Below, in pieces: positions 1 to 7,757 of a stretch of 23,020 nucleotides of DNA. The position numbers and the translations under genes were made by a program. Numbering within the stretch: position 1 is the first letter of the stretch; every line of letters begins with the position of its first letter. The stretch is from a bacterium (lineage in GTDB: Bacteria > Spirochaetota > UBA4802 > UBA5550), in the NCBI GenBank assembly GCA_024224995.1, contig JAAENB010000320.1:1-23020 (forward strand). Reading direction: 5' to 3'. The notes under the pieces are model-generated. The model had not been told where the DNA came from. It worked only from the letters and a program-made list of their open reading frames with translations, and ran no database searches.

Positions 1-1
1 A

Positions 2-1705
2 TCACCCTTCAACAACAGTAACCTGCTTCCCTTCAAAAACAATAGCAAGTTTTTTAATATCTTTTACCCCACGCTCAATAAGTCCGGTTTCATACTTCTT
101 CGACTCAATTTGATCCAATGCTTCTTTTATGGCCGCGTCAACGGAATCATGATCCTCCGGGTCAACGGTTTTAAACTCAATCACATACCCTGTTTTAGCG
201 GTATCCCGGGGAATGACGCATATATCGTAGCGGCCCAGGCCCGACTCTCTGTTTGAGGAGACTTCATGAGTATCGGAAAGCCACACCAGGAGCCCGGCAG
301 TAAAGGCATGATATACTTTTTCCGGCTCGCCGCCAAAGTCGTGATAACTAAAAAGAGCCAGGACAATTTTCCGGAAGAGCTTGCTGAAGTCTTTAATCCG
401 GCCCGCGATTAAAGCGGAAAGCATCTCTTCAACAACACGGCTTTCCACGTGATCGGCAAAATAGTTTTCAACAATAGCGGCAAAAACCCATGACAATTCC
501 TCATTTGGAATGGAAAGCTTGCAAAAAAATTTTTTCCTTTTTTGCTCTTTGCTCGTAAACTTAAGATACCCGCTCATGAGAAGAAAGCTCCAGAGCAGGT
601 CATCTCTCCGTTCAATATCCTCATACACAATATTATCTTCAACCGGCTTTTCCAGGGATTCCCCGTTAACCAGCATCTCCAGTTCCCGGTTCAGCTCCTT
701 GCCGCCCTTAGTGAGATAATACTCAATAAGTTTATTATCGGAAGTGTTAACCCAGTAGGGTTTAAACTCCCCCGATTCACTTGAAACATAACAAATAATG
801 GACCAGGGATTATAAATTACCCCGCTGCCGAAAATATACCCGTTATACCATTTTTTTATATCAGCCAGCCTGTTTGTTTCATCAAAATAACGGGCCATTT
901 CCGCGACTTCTTCTTCGGTAAAACCGAATTTATCACTAAAACCATCTGCCAGCAGGGTATATACACCCAGGTTGTTGAGGCCGGAAAAAATGGATTCCCT
1001 GGCGATCCTGAGAATTCCCGTTAAAACTGACTTTTCAAGGTATTGGGTTGTATCTTTTAGCCCGCCGGAAAGAAAATTCCGCATAAAATTAACGATATCT
1101 TTATAATAGCCATTAATATAGCCTGCGTGAATAGGCATGTCGTACTCATCAATAAGAATTATAACTTTTTCGTTGTAAAAACGGTTTAAAAAAACAATCA
1201 GCTTATTTAATGACGACTCATAATCCGCAAGATCTCCCTCAAGAGACTTTACGGTATCAAAATAATCTTTTTCCTCTTCATCTAAAACATCAGCATCAAG
1301 GAGATATTTATGTTTATTATATTCACTCTGAATAAGATTTTTTATCTTTGAATAACACGTTTCCCAGTCCCCTTCCTTGATATCTTTAAATGTAATGAAA
1401 ATAACCGGGAATTTGCCCTGTTTCTCCGTATATCCCTTACCCTGCTCCATAATAGCAAGGCCCTCAAATATCTCGGGCTGGGGCTCCCGAAAGAGGCCGT
1501 TTACTTCAATCCTGTTGGCAAAGAAGTAATAGAGCATGGAAAGATTCAATGTTTTACCGAATCTTCTTGGGCGGGGCACCAGGAGGACTTTATCGCCCTT
1601 ATCGATTATTTCTTTAATAAAAAGGGATTTATCAACATAATAATAATCTTCTAATATAATGTCCCTGAAATCGGAATTGCCCACAGGCAGCTTTTTCTTA
1701 TTCAT
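2..1705 (-). CDS. AAA-ATPase-like / PD-(D/E)XK nuclease-like protein
   Basis: A 567-residue protein with an N-terminal AAA-ATPase-like domain and a C-terminal PD-(D/E)XK nuclease-like domain, the architecture of the AAA-ATPase_like (PF09820) plus PDDEXK_9 (PF08011) family. Visible motifs are a family-type Walker A RPRRFGKT (about 45-52, Lys51), Walker B IILIDEYD (about 182-189), and in the C-terminal domain SNRESGLGRYD (Asp494) followed by IEFK (Glu510, Lys512), the expected nuclease residues. I chose the ATG at 1705 rather than an in-frame start about 35 codons upstream, because the conserved N-terminus (MNKKKLPVGNSDF) begins there and GGTGAT lies about 10 nt before it; the upstream stretch overlaps the preceding small gene. 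The stop codon sits at the window edge and the gene is complete. The family is often multicopy in spirochaetes and Bacteroidota. Its cellular role is unknown; a defence or mobile-element link is only inference. Confidence 0.9.
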   Translation of the reverse strand: MNKKKLPVGNSDFRDIILEDYYYVDKSLFIKEIIDKGDKVLLVPRPRRFGKTLNLSMLYYFFANRIEVNGLFREPQPEIFEGLAIMEQGKGYTEKQGKFPVIFITFKDIKEGDWETCYSKIKNLIQSEYNKHKYLLDADVLDEEEKDYFDTVKSLEGDLADYESSLNKLIVFLNRFYNEKVIILIDEYDMPIHAGYINGYYKDIVNFMRNFLSGGLKDTTQYLEKSVLTGILRIARESIFSGLNNLGVYTLLADGFSDKFGFTEEEVAEMARYFDETNRLADIKKWYNGYIFGSGVIYNPWSIICYVSSESGEFKPYWVNTSDNKLIEYYLTKGGKELNRELEMLVNGESLEKPVEDNIVYEDIERRDDLLWSFLLMSGYLKFTSKEQKRKKFFCKLSIPNEELSWVFAAIVENYFADHVESRVVEEMLSALIAGRIKDFSKLFRKIVLALFSYHDFGGEPEKVYHAFTAGLLVWLSDTHEVSSNRESGLGRYDICVIPRDTAKTGYVIEFKTVDPEDHDSVDAAIKEALDQIESKKYETGLIERGVKDIKKLAIVFEGKQVTVVEG

Positions 1706-1715
1706 AATATCCCAA

Positions 1716-1904
1716 TCACCCGCTTTCTTCTTCACTCTTCTTTTTTTTGATTCTCCTTGAAATATAAATAGAAAGAAAGGGCATTGCAATAGAGAGCAGA
1801 GACCCGGCAATAAGGAGCGGAGTGAGGTTCGTACCGATAGAACTGGAATTAGGGTTATACCCTGTTTTTATTTTTAATATTTTACCTTTTTTCCTTGAAA
1901 ACAT
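1716..1904 (-). CDS. Small single-span membrane protein, function unknown
   Basis: A 62-residue ORF with a basic N-terminus (MFSRKKGKILKIK), a polar NPNSSS stretch, one hydrophobic segment (about 29-49) and a highly basic then acidic tail (SRRIKKKKSEEES). I do not recognise the family. Support for a real gene comes from GGGAAGG 4 nt before the ATG, a promoter just upstream (1939-1967), and a stop codon only 10 nt before the start of the ATPase/nuclease gene, which suggests translational coupling. The polar-hydrophobic-basic order resembles the C-terminal anchor of surface proteins, so it could instead be the remnant tail of a lost larger gene. Very short length and lack of a recognised homologue keep confidence moderate. 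Confidence 0.5.
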   Translation of the reverse strand: MFSRKKGKILKIKTGYNPNSSSIGTNLTPLLIAGSLLSIAMPFLSIYISRRIKKKKSEEESG

Positions 1905-1938
1905 ATGACCTTCCCGGATTATTTAGTTATATTAGCAA

Positions 1939-1967
1939 ACAATAGAAGAAACAGAAACTTTTGACAA
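1939..1967 (-). promoter_or_regulatory. Sigma70-type promoter for the small membrane protein/ATPase operon
   Basis: On the minus strand TTGTCA (1962-1967) and TATTGT (1939-1944) are separated by exactly 17 nt. Transcription would begin near 1931, leaving a leader of about 27 nt before the ATG at 1904. Assignment is from consensus only. Confidence 0.5.
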
Positions 1968-2039
1968 GTATTTTACGCAAGAAGCTCAAAAAACCAATAA
2001 GGGCAGCAGTTTAGACTATCGGGTTTCATAACAATGTCA

Positions 2040-2144
2040 GGGAATTAGTCCTGTCTTTCCGGAACAGGAGCCACGGAAGGCGACGCCCAGGTGCAAAACA
2101 GGACGTTTTTTCACCTGGGTGGAGGAAAGACAGGACTAATTCCC
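2040..2144. repeat. 105-bp inverted-repeat element with 21-bp perfect ends and inner hairpin
   Basis: Perfect 21-bp inverted repeats at 2040-2060 and 2124-2144 (the left arm begins GGGAATTAGTCCTG) enclose a second perfect 8-bp stem, CCCAGGTG (2086-2093) with CACCTGGG (2112-2119), which is extended by AAAAC (2095-2099) pairing with GTTTT (2105-2109). A competing small hairpin, TCCTGT (2049-2054) with ACAGGA (2064-2069), is possible. It lies between the divergent ATPase operon and lnt, about 40 bp before lnt. No coding capacity is evident. It could be a MITE/REP-like element, or a structured leader or terminator. Confidence 0.75.
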
Positions 2145-2185
2145 GAGCGTACCGATTAAATCAGACTGTTCCCGCCAAGAAACCA

Positions 2186-3892
2186 ATGACAGAAAAAAAA
2201 GAAAAAAAGAAATTCAGCCTGATAATCATAGCAAGGGGCTTACTGTTAACAACTCTGTCTGCCCTGCTGCTGCGGGCAGCCTATCCGCCCTATTCATTCT
2301 GGATACTGGCCATACCGGCAATAGCCCTGTTTTTACATTGCATCGCCCGGGCGAAGCGCCCGTTTTTAACCGGGCTCCTCTTCGGCACCCTGTTCCAGAC
2401 CTTTCTTACCTCCTGGTTATTCAGTATCCTGTACAGCCGCTACGACCTGGGGATAATTTTATCGGTCCTGTTCTATTTTTTATTGATCTGCGTAATTCCA
2501 TCCCTTATGTTTGGGATTTTTGCCGTGGGGGTACGGCAAAGCCCCCTATCCCCCGGTGGGGGCACCATCCCCCCCTTAATCCCCCCGAGGGGGAAAAAAA
2601 TATTAGAAAAAAATTCCCAATCCTGTACCCATCCGACCACTCTTGCGCCCCCTCTGGGGGTTGGGGGGCAAGCTGAAACAGACTCCGGGGTAACTGCAGG
2701 AACTGTACTATACATCGCGGCTTTTTTTACCGCAGCAGAGTGGCTGAGAACGACATTTTCACCGGAATACGGCTGGGGCCACCTGGCATCGATATTTTAC
2801 CGGGAAACAGAGATCTTATTTTTATCATCAGTGACGGGAGGCGGAGGACTGAGCTTCCTGGTAGTCCTGTCAGGAGCGGCGCTTCTGGCATGCTGTTACC
2901 GGTTAAAAGAAAAAGATTATAAACAGGCAGGAATATATATTCTTGTACCGGTGCTGCTCTTTTCGGCAGCGGCGGAATACGGTTACCTGGCAGTAGAACC
3001 GGCGCGGGAACCGGGCATGAGCGAGGCAGGCATTATAGACACGGCAATAATACACCCCGGCATAGTACAGGCCCGGCGCTGGCGGGAACAATATCACAAA
3101 AAAAACCTGGCTTTGTACCGGGATCTTTCAATGCAGGCTTTTGGGAATGAACCGGTATCAAATAAAACCAGGCTCATAGTATGGCCGGAAACAGCAGTAA
3201 CCTATAATCTCCAGTCTCATGAAGAGGGGCTTGAAGCAATCCGGGAAATAGCGCGGCAAAATAATTCCTGGGTGCTGGTAGGAACTCCTTCTTACCGGGG
3301 AAGCGGAGAAGGAAGAACGTTTTACAACTCGGTCTTTTTATTCTCCCCGTCAGGAAAAAAAACAGCCCAGTACGATAAAAATCACCTCCTCCCCTTTACC
3401 GAAAAAAAGATAGCTTTTCTGAGTTTACTGGCCAACCATGACAGCAAGCTGTACGAACCCGGCACAGCAGCAGGAATAATGACAATTAAGGGCAGCACGG
3501 AAATCAACCTGGGACCGGCAATATGTTATGAAATATGTGTATCATCCCATATTCATCGCTTAAGAAAAAAAGGAGCCGGAATACTCATAAATATATCAAA
3601 CGATGCCTGGTTTGGAAAAAGCAGCGAGTCCATACAACAGGTTTCCATCCTGGCGCTCAGGTGCGCGGAATTCGGCATCCCGGCAATACGGACATCGGGT
3701 TACGGCATCGCGGCAATTCTTGACCGCTACGGCAGGATACGCGGGCAAACAGCCATTGACGGGAAGACAGTTTTGCGCAGGGCAGTAAGCAGCCAAACAT
3801 CAGAACAAACGATAGCAGGAACATATAAAGACTGGTTTATTTTGTTATGCGGTCTTTATGTCACGATCTTTTTAGTACGGAGAAAAAAATGA
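2186..3892 (+). CDS. lnt: Apolipoprotein N-acyltransferase
   Basis: A 568-residue inner-membrane enzyme that N-acylates the diacylglyceryl-cysteine of lipoproteins, the last step of lipoprotein maturation. The N-terminal part carries several hydrophobic helices (about 11-115 and 170-265) with the family-like segment AYPPYSFWILAIPAI. The C-terminal nitrilase domain shows the full triad: Glu335 in VWPETA, Lys398 in YDKNHLLPFTE, and Cys447 in AICYE; NISNDAWFG follows at about 469-477. The protein is longer than usual because about 47 codons (117-163) derive from a GC-rich palindromic repeat inserted in frame between membrane segments. The SD before the ATG is weak. The stop overlaps the larC start (ATGA), so the two genes should be co-translated. 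Several lipoprotein-like genes in this window are potential substrates. Confidence 0.93.
   Translation: MTEKKEKKKFSLIIIARGLLLTTLSALLLRAAYPPYSFWILAIPAIALFLHCIARAKRPFLTGLLFGTLFQTFLTSWLFSILYSRYDLGIILSVLFYFLLICVIPSLMFGIFAVGVRQSPLSPGGGTIPPLIPPRGKKILEKNSQSCTHPTTLAPPLGVGGQAETDSGVTAGTVLYIAAFFTAAEWLRTTFSPEYGWGHLASIFYRETEILFLSSVTGGGGLSFLVVLSGAALLACCYRLKEKDYKQAGIYILVPVLLFSAAAEYGYLAVEPAREPGMSEAGIIDTAIIHPGIVQARRWREQYHKKNLALYRDLSMQAFGNEPVSNKTRLIVWPETAVTYNLQSHEEGLEAIREIARQNNSWVLVGTPSYRGSGEGRTFYNSVFLFSPSGKKTAQYDKNHLLPFTEKKIAFLSLLANHDSKLYEPGTAAGIMTIKGSTEINLGPAICYEICVSSHIHRLRKKGAGILINISNDAWFGKSSESIQQVSILALRCAEFGIPAIRTSGYGIAAILDRYGRIRGQTAIDGKTVLRRAVSSQTSEQTIAGTYKDWFILLCGLYVTIFLVRRKK
2535..2673. repeat. GC-rich palindromic repeat inserted in frame within lnt
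   Basis: About 139 bp made of C-runs and G-runs. The left end (2535-2563, GCCCCCTATCCCCC then GGTGGGGGC) and the right end (2645-2673, GCGCCCCCTCTGGGGG then TTGGGGGGCAAGC) are imperfect inverted repeats. The part at 2541-2595 matches 22914-22966 closely: GGGGGCACCATCCCCCCC and TCCCCCCGAGGGGGAA are identical in both, with TTAA versus TA between. The lnt reading frame passes through without a stop and encodes Pro/Gly-rich sequence (SPLSPGGGTIPPLIPP). Exact boundaries are uncertain; the true insertion must be a multiple of three. Confidence 0.8.
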
Positions 3893-5073
3893 AAATAGCC
3901 TATTTTGACTGCTTCGCGGGGATAAGCGGCGACATGATACTGGGGGCCTTAATAGACGCCGGGCTCAGCTTAAATGAACTGGAACGCGAACTGGGAAAAC
4001 TTAACCTGCCCGGGTATACCCTGGAAGCCAAAAAGCTGAGTAAAAACGGCATCACCGGAACAAAGCTGAATGTAATAGTTTCCGAAGAACCGGATCACGC
4101 ATGGGGTCACCGGACCCTGGGAACGATCAGTGAGATAATTAATAACAGCGGCCTCGATGATGAGATAAAACAACAGACCATAGCAGTCTTTACCAGGCTA
4201 GGGGAAGTGGAAGCAGCAATCCACGGAACAACCATAGAAAAAATTCATTTTCATGAAGTGGGAGCCGTTGATTCAATAGTAGATATAACAGGGGCCGTAA
4301 TAGGACTTAAACTGCTGGGAATAAACGAGGTCCACGCGTCCCCGGTTCACCTGGGAACCGGGTTTACCAGGTCAATGCACGGGAAAATACCGGTACCCGC
4401 GCCGGCAACAGCAGCGCTGCTCAAAGAAGTACCGGTATATTCACAGGGGATCAGGTCCGAATTAACCACACCAACAGGAGCGGCACTGCTCACCCATTAC
4501 GCCAAAACCTATGGCCCTCTGCCGGGTATGAAAATCACCGCAACAGGCTACGGAGCCGGGACAAAAGACCTGGAGATACCAAACCTGCTCAGGGTATACA
4601 TTGGAGAAACAGGAACGGAATACCAGGCCGATACTATCTCAATGCTGGAAACAAATATTGATGACATGAACCCGGAATTTTATGAATATATATCAGCGCG
4701 GCTGCTAAAAACGGGAGCCCTTGATGTATATATCGTGCCGGTAATAATGAAAAAATCGAGACCCGGGGCAATATTAACGGTATTATTAAATAAGGAAGAT
4801 GTGGACCCGGTGTTGAGAATTATATTCAGAGAAACCAGCACATCAGGAGTACGGATCAGTAGAGTAGAAAGAAAAAAATTAGAGAGGGAGATAGCAGCAA
4901 TAGAAACCAGGTACGGAGATATCAGCATAAAAATACATAAAGATGAAACCGGGATAGTAACAATATCACCGGAATATGAAGACTGTAAAAGAAAAGCTCT
5001 GGAAATGGGAATTCCTTTAAAAGAGGTTTATAATGAGGCGCAGGCCTGCGGAAGAAAAAAATACAGAGAATAG
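3889..5073 (+). CDS. larC: LarC-type nickel insertion protein
   Basis: A 394-residue protein of the LarC/DUF111 family (PF01969), the CTP-dependent nickel chelatase that inserts nickel into the pyridinium bisthiocarboxylate mononucleotide to form the nickel-pincer cofactor of lactate racemase and related enzymes. Family signatures run the length of the protein: N-terminal YFDCFAGISGDMILGALIDAG, HFHEVGAVDSIVDI near 115-128, HGKIPVPAPATAALL, LTTPTGAALL, and the C-terminal METNIDDMNPEFYEY. The start at 3889 is preceded by GGAG with 6-nt spacing and overlaps the lnt stop. The protein is in a single frame, unlike the split larC1/larC2 of Lactobacillus plantarum. No larA, larB or larE is visible in the window, so the client enzyme is unknown. 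Pairing with lnt has no obvious functional logic. Confidence 0.92.
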   Translation: MKIAYFDCFAGISGDMILGALIDAGLSLNELERELGKLNLPGYTLEAKKLSKNGITGTKLNVIVSEEPDHAWGHRTLGTISEIINNSGLDDEIKQQTIAVFTRLGEVEAAIHGTTIEKIHFHEVGAVDSIVDITGAVIGLKLLGINEVHASPVHLGTGFTRSMHGKIPVPAPATAALLKEVPVYSQGIRSELTTPTGAALLTHYAKTYGPLPGMKITATGYGAGTKDLEIPNLLRVYIGETGTEYQADTISMLETNIDDMNPEFYEYISARLLKTGALDVYIVPVIMKKSRPGAILTVLLNKEDVDPVLRIIFRETSTSGVRISRVERKKLEREIAAIETRYGDISIKIHKDETGIVTISPEYEDCKRKALEMGIPLKEVYNEAQACGRKKYRE

Positions 5074-5092
5074 TTTATTTAAAAAACTATTC
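5068..5092. terminator. AT-rich hairpin between convergent larC and HDOD gene
   Basis: GAATAGTTT (5068-5076) and AAACTATTC (5084-5092) form a perfect 9-bp stem with a 7-nt loop. The hairpin spans the stop codons of both convergent genes (larC stop at 5071-5073, HDOD stop at 5087-5089). There is no convincing T-tract and the stem is AT-rich, so its action as a bidirectional terminator is uncertain. Confidence 0.35.
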
Positions 5093-6571
5093 AGGTAAAT
5101 TATCGTATTTATCTTTCATTTTTTGATGAAAATCACTGAATTTCTTTTCATCTAAAAGGTCAAAATGTTTTAATATGCTTTCATCAAAATAATAAAAGGT
5201 ATACTTTCTATCTTCAATTCCAATGAGCATATTTGCCAGGTATACCGTATAGACCAGGTTTTTATACTCTTCACTGGCTCTCAGAGGAGAATGATGATAC
5301 TGCATAGCCTCAACAAGAGATTCGGGAAAATTCCATTTTTCAGCAATCAGTCCTCCAATAGTAGAGTGGCTGATCCCGATAGATATCTCTTCCATAATGG
5401 TTGAGGTAATGATCTTACGGTCTTTTACCTGGTTCGCGATCTTTTTAACCAGTTCCATATCCGTAGACAAAAGAACTATTTTACCCAGGTCATGAAGCAG
5501 GCCGGCCATAAAAGCATTTTCAGTAACACCATGAAGTTTTTTCTCCAGGGCAATCATCCTGGCATAAAAGGCGGTTTTATTACAATGATCCCAGATCCTT
5601 TCAAAGCTGGTATACCGCTCATTTAAGATCCTGCGCGCGTTACTGGCAACCAGGATAGCATTTACATTTTTCAGCCCAATGGTCATAACTGCGGTATGAA
5701 CACTGTCAATCCTGTTGCTGGTAACAAACCCGGCAGAATTAGAAAGCTTGATAACGTCCGCGACAAGAGCCGGGTCCATCATAATCCTGTCGGATATTTC
5801 ATCTATGGAAGCCTCAGGATCGCTGCATAAACTCTGGAGCGCCAGAACATTTTCAGGGAATGTGGGAATTCCCTCAATTTCATTAACAATTTGCTCTTTC
5901 ACCGTGGAAGTAATTGAAGAAGGGCGCAATACTTTCGGCACCACCATCTTTGTTTTTGTCACTTTTCCATCGGTTTCAATGTTGAAACTTTTCGGATCAA
6001 TACCCATGCTTTTCAAAAATAAAATAGTGAGAACAATTCCCAGGCCGGCACCTTCGGTCTCATCCTGTATTTCATCATACGCTTCGGTAAAATCATTAAA
6101 GACAGTGGCTTTCTCTATCCGGTAATTAATTCTTTCTAATTCTTCAGGTAAAATAGGGGTATTATTGGTAATTATTATATGCAAATCTTCATCGATAGTC
6201 TCAAAAAATATGTCTATATAATAGTCACTATTCCGGACATCTTCTTCAATAATTTCAAAATCACCAATAATTTCATCTTTAAATCTTCTCATTCCCAGGG
6301 CATAGTCATCGGGATTTTGAAGATCCAGGTCATTCATTTTAAAGAATATTCTTTTAACATTCGCTTTCTGGGCATTAACAATAACTTCACGGATAATTGT
6401 AACAAATGAATTTAATAGAAAGAGATGGTCCATTTTTGACAACGTTTTGGCAATTGTGCTGTTTATCATCATTAAAACTTCATTGCTGGTGTATTTAAAT
6501 GTGATATTAAACGGTTCAGCGTTCTCTATTTTTTTTGAAATTTCGGTTCTGTTTAATTTTGTCTCTTCCAT
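5087..6571 (-). CDS. GHKL ATPase-like / HDOD domain fusion, signalling protein
   Basis: A 494-residue cytoplasmic protein. Residues about 30-215 resemble a histidine-kinase-type GHKL ATPase: an N-box-like REVIVNAQKA (61-70, Asn66) and a G2-like TEGAGLGIV (172-180). The G1 box, normally DxGxG, reads TNNTP (135-139), so the conserved Asp and Gly residues are absent. Residues about 225-430 form an HDOD domain (IPTFPENVLALQSL onward, DPALVADVIKLSNS) that retains an HD dyad at 360-361 (LLHDLGK) and HH at 426-427; many HDOD domains lack these. No histidine phosphoacceptor or membrane segment is seen. HDOD proteins usually act as protein-interaction hubs in bacterial signalling; the partner is unknown. 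It is a single gene divergent from the hydrolase gene, with a candidate promoter at 6606-6633. Domain calls are by motif; the ATPase-like call is the less certain. Confidence 0.85.
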   Translation of the reverse strand: MEETKLNRTEISKKIENAEPFNITFKYTSNEVLMMINSTIAKTLSKMDHLFLLNSFVTIIREVIVNAQKANVKRIFFKMNDLDLQNPDDYALGMRRFKDEIIGDFEIIEEDVRNSDYYIDIFFETIDEDLHIIITNNTPILPEELERINYRIEKATVFNDFTEAYDEIQDETEGAGLGIVLTILFLKSMGIDPKSFNIETDGKVTKTKMVVPKVLRPSSITSTVKEQIVNEIEGIPTFPENVLALQSLCSDPEASIDEISDRIMMDPALVADVIKLSNSAGFVTSNRIDSVHTAVMTIGLKNVNAILVASNARRILNERYTSFERIWDHCNKTAFYARMIALEKKLHGVTENAFMAGLLHDLGKIVLLSTDMELVKKIANQVKDRKIITSTIMEEISIGISHSTIGGLIAEKWNFPESLVEAMQYHHSPLRASEEYKNLVYTVYLANMLIGIEDRKYTFYYFDESILKHFDLLDEKKFSDFHQKMKDKYDNLPE

Positions 6572-6605
6572 GACCCATCCCGGATATTTTTTAAGCAGTT
6601 ATATC

Positions 6606-6633
6606 TTTATATAACTATTTGAAAAAAAATCAA
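6606..6633 (-). promoter_or_regulatory. Candidate promoter for the GHKL/HDOD gene
   Basis: Minus-strand TTGATT (6628-6633) and TATAAA (6606-6611) are spaced 16 nt apart, 35 bp before the ATG. The -10 lies within an AT-rich palindrome AGTTATA/TATAACT (about 6596-6615), which might bind a regulator. The rest of the 208-bp divergent region (6572-6779) is AT-rich and I found no convincing plus-strand promoter in it. Confidence 0.42.
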
Positions 6634-6779
6634 GCAATTAATGCAAAATAGTTAAACTTATATAGTTTATTATCGGAAAAAAACAAATAAAAATCTTGCA
6701 TAAAAAAGGGAATAGTGTGATTGTGTGTAGAGTGTTTATGTTGAATAGATACGACCTTTTTCAGGAGATTAGATAGATA

Positions 6780-7739
6780 ATGCTGGTACAACTCTGGGGA
6801 GTACGCGGGTCACTGCCTGCCGGACTGTCAAATGAAGAATATAAAAAAAGACTTTTCCAGGTTGTCAACAGGGCAATTAAATCGGGAATTTCAGATAAAT
6901 CGGAAATAAATGATTTTATAAAAAGACTCCCTCCTGAACTGAGATATGTTGTTGGAGGAGATACCACCTGCGCCAGTGTAACCTCAAACAGCGGAAAGAC
7001 CTATATAATAGATTGCGGCACAGGAATCCGCCCTCTTGGGCTGGAACTGATGAAAGGAGAATGCGGTAAAGGACAGGGAAACCTGGATATATTTATCACC
7101 CATAACCATTGGGATCATATACAGGGATTACCCTATTTTATCCCCCTTTATATACCGGGAAATACTGTTAATTTTTATTCTCCATATGAAAACCAGGAAG
7201 CATTACTTAGCGGACAGCAAAAAGCGCCTTATTTTCCCATAACTTATGGAGAAACAAGTGCCACAAAAAATTATCACCTTTTGGATACTCTTAACAGACC
7301 TCCCATACAGCTTGAGGAAGACCTGGTAGTAGATTATTATCCCTTGCGTCATCCTTGCGGGAGTTATGCTTACCGTTTTCGCCAGGCAGGAAAAACATTT
7401 ATTTTCGCAACGGACGCTGAATTTACCGGGGAATCACTGGAAAATTATGAAGTAAAAACAGACTTTTTTATGAATGCCGACCTCCTGGTACTTGATTCAC
7501 AATACACTCTTCAGGAGTCTTTTACAAAATTTGATTGGGGTCATACAAGCTATACTATGGCTGTCAATTGCAGTATTGCCTGGGGTGTAAAAAACCTGGT
7601 AATGACCCACCATGATCCGTCCTATACGGATGATATTCTGTATGAAAACCATAGAAAAGCTATAGAACATGGTAAATACGCGACTGATAACACCACCAGG
7701 ATACACCTGGCCAGAGAAAAAATGAAATTCAGGCTATAA
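6780..7739 (+). CDS. Metallo-beta-lactamase-fold hydrolase
   Basis: A 319-residue MBL-fold protein of the PhnP/class-II phosphodiesterase-like group (COG1235-type). It starts with the characteristic WGVRGSLPAG, followed by GGDTTCASV and IDCGTGIRPLG. Metal-ligand motifs are complete: HNHWDH (His108, His110, Asp112, His113), His191 in LRHPCG, Asp212 in FATDAEF, and THHDP (His277/His278). A roughly 30-residue insertion (NEEYKKRLFQVVNRAIKS) separates the N-terminal strand from the GGDTT motif. Zinc-dependent hydrolysis is expected; the substrate, perhaps a cyclic nucleotide or phosphodiester, cannot be read from sequence. AGGAG lies about 12 nt before the ATG, rather long spacing. The gene begins a plus-strand run with the exported coiled-coil and transglycosylase genes. 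Confidence 0.9.
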   Translation: MLVQLWGVRGSLPAGLSNEEYKKRLFQVVNRAIKSGISDKSEINDFIKRLPPELRYVVGGDTTCASVTSNSGKTYIIDCGTGIRPLGLELMKGECGKGQGNLDIFITHNHWDHIQGLPYFIPLYIPGNTVNFYSPYENQEALLSGQQKAPYFPITYGETSATKNYHLLDTLNRPPIQLEEDLVVDYYPLRHPCGSYAYRFRQAGKTFIFATDAEFTGESLENYEVKTDFFMNADLLVLDSQYTLQESFTKFDWGHTSYTMAVNCSIAWGVKNLVMTHHDPSYTDDILYENHRKAIEHGKYATDNTTRIHLAREKMKFRL

Positions 7740-7757
7740 GCACGTAATTAACCGGGA

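Noticed and set aside
1961..1990. TTGACA on the plus strand as an lnt promoter
   Set aside because: No -10-like hexamer lies 16-18 nt downstream.
2535..2673. Possible lnt pseudogene due to insertion
   Set aside because: The frame stays open and the nitrilase triad and membrane segments on both sides are intact.
2473..2715. Minus-strand frame through the GC-rich repeat in lnt (FFPLGGIKGG type)
   Set aside because: The repeat keeps several frames open by composition; Lnt continues on both sides in the plus frame.
5715..6125. 136-residue plus-strand reading frame inside the GHKL/HDOD gene
   Set aside because: The opposite strand carries clear GHKL-like and HDOD motifs, and this frame has no SD or recognisable domain.
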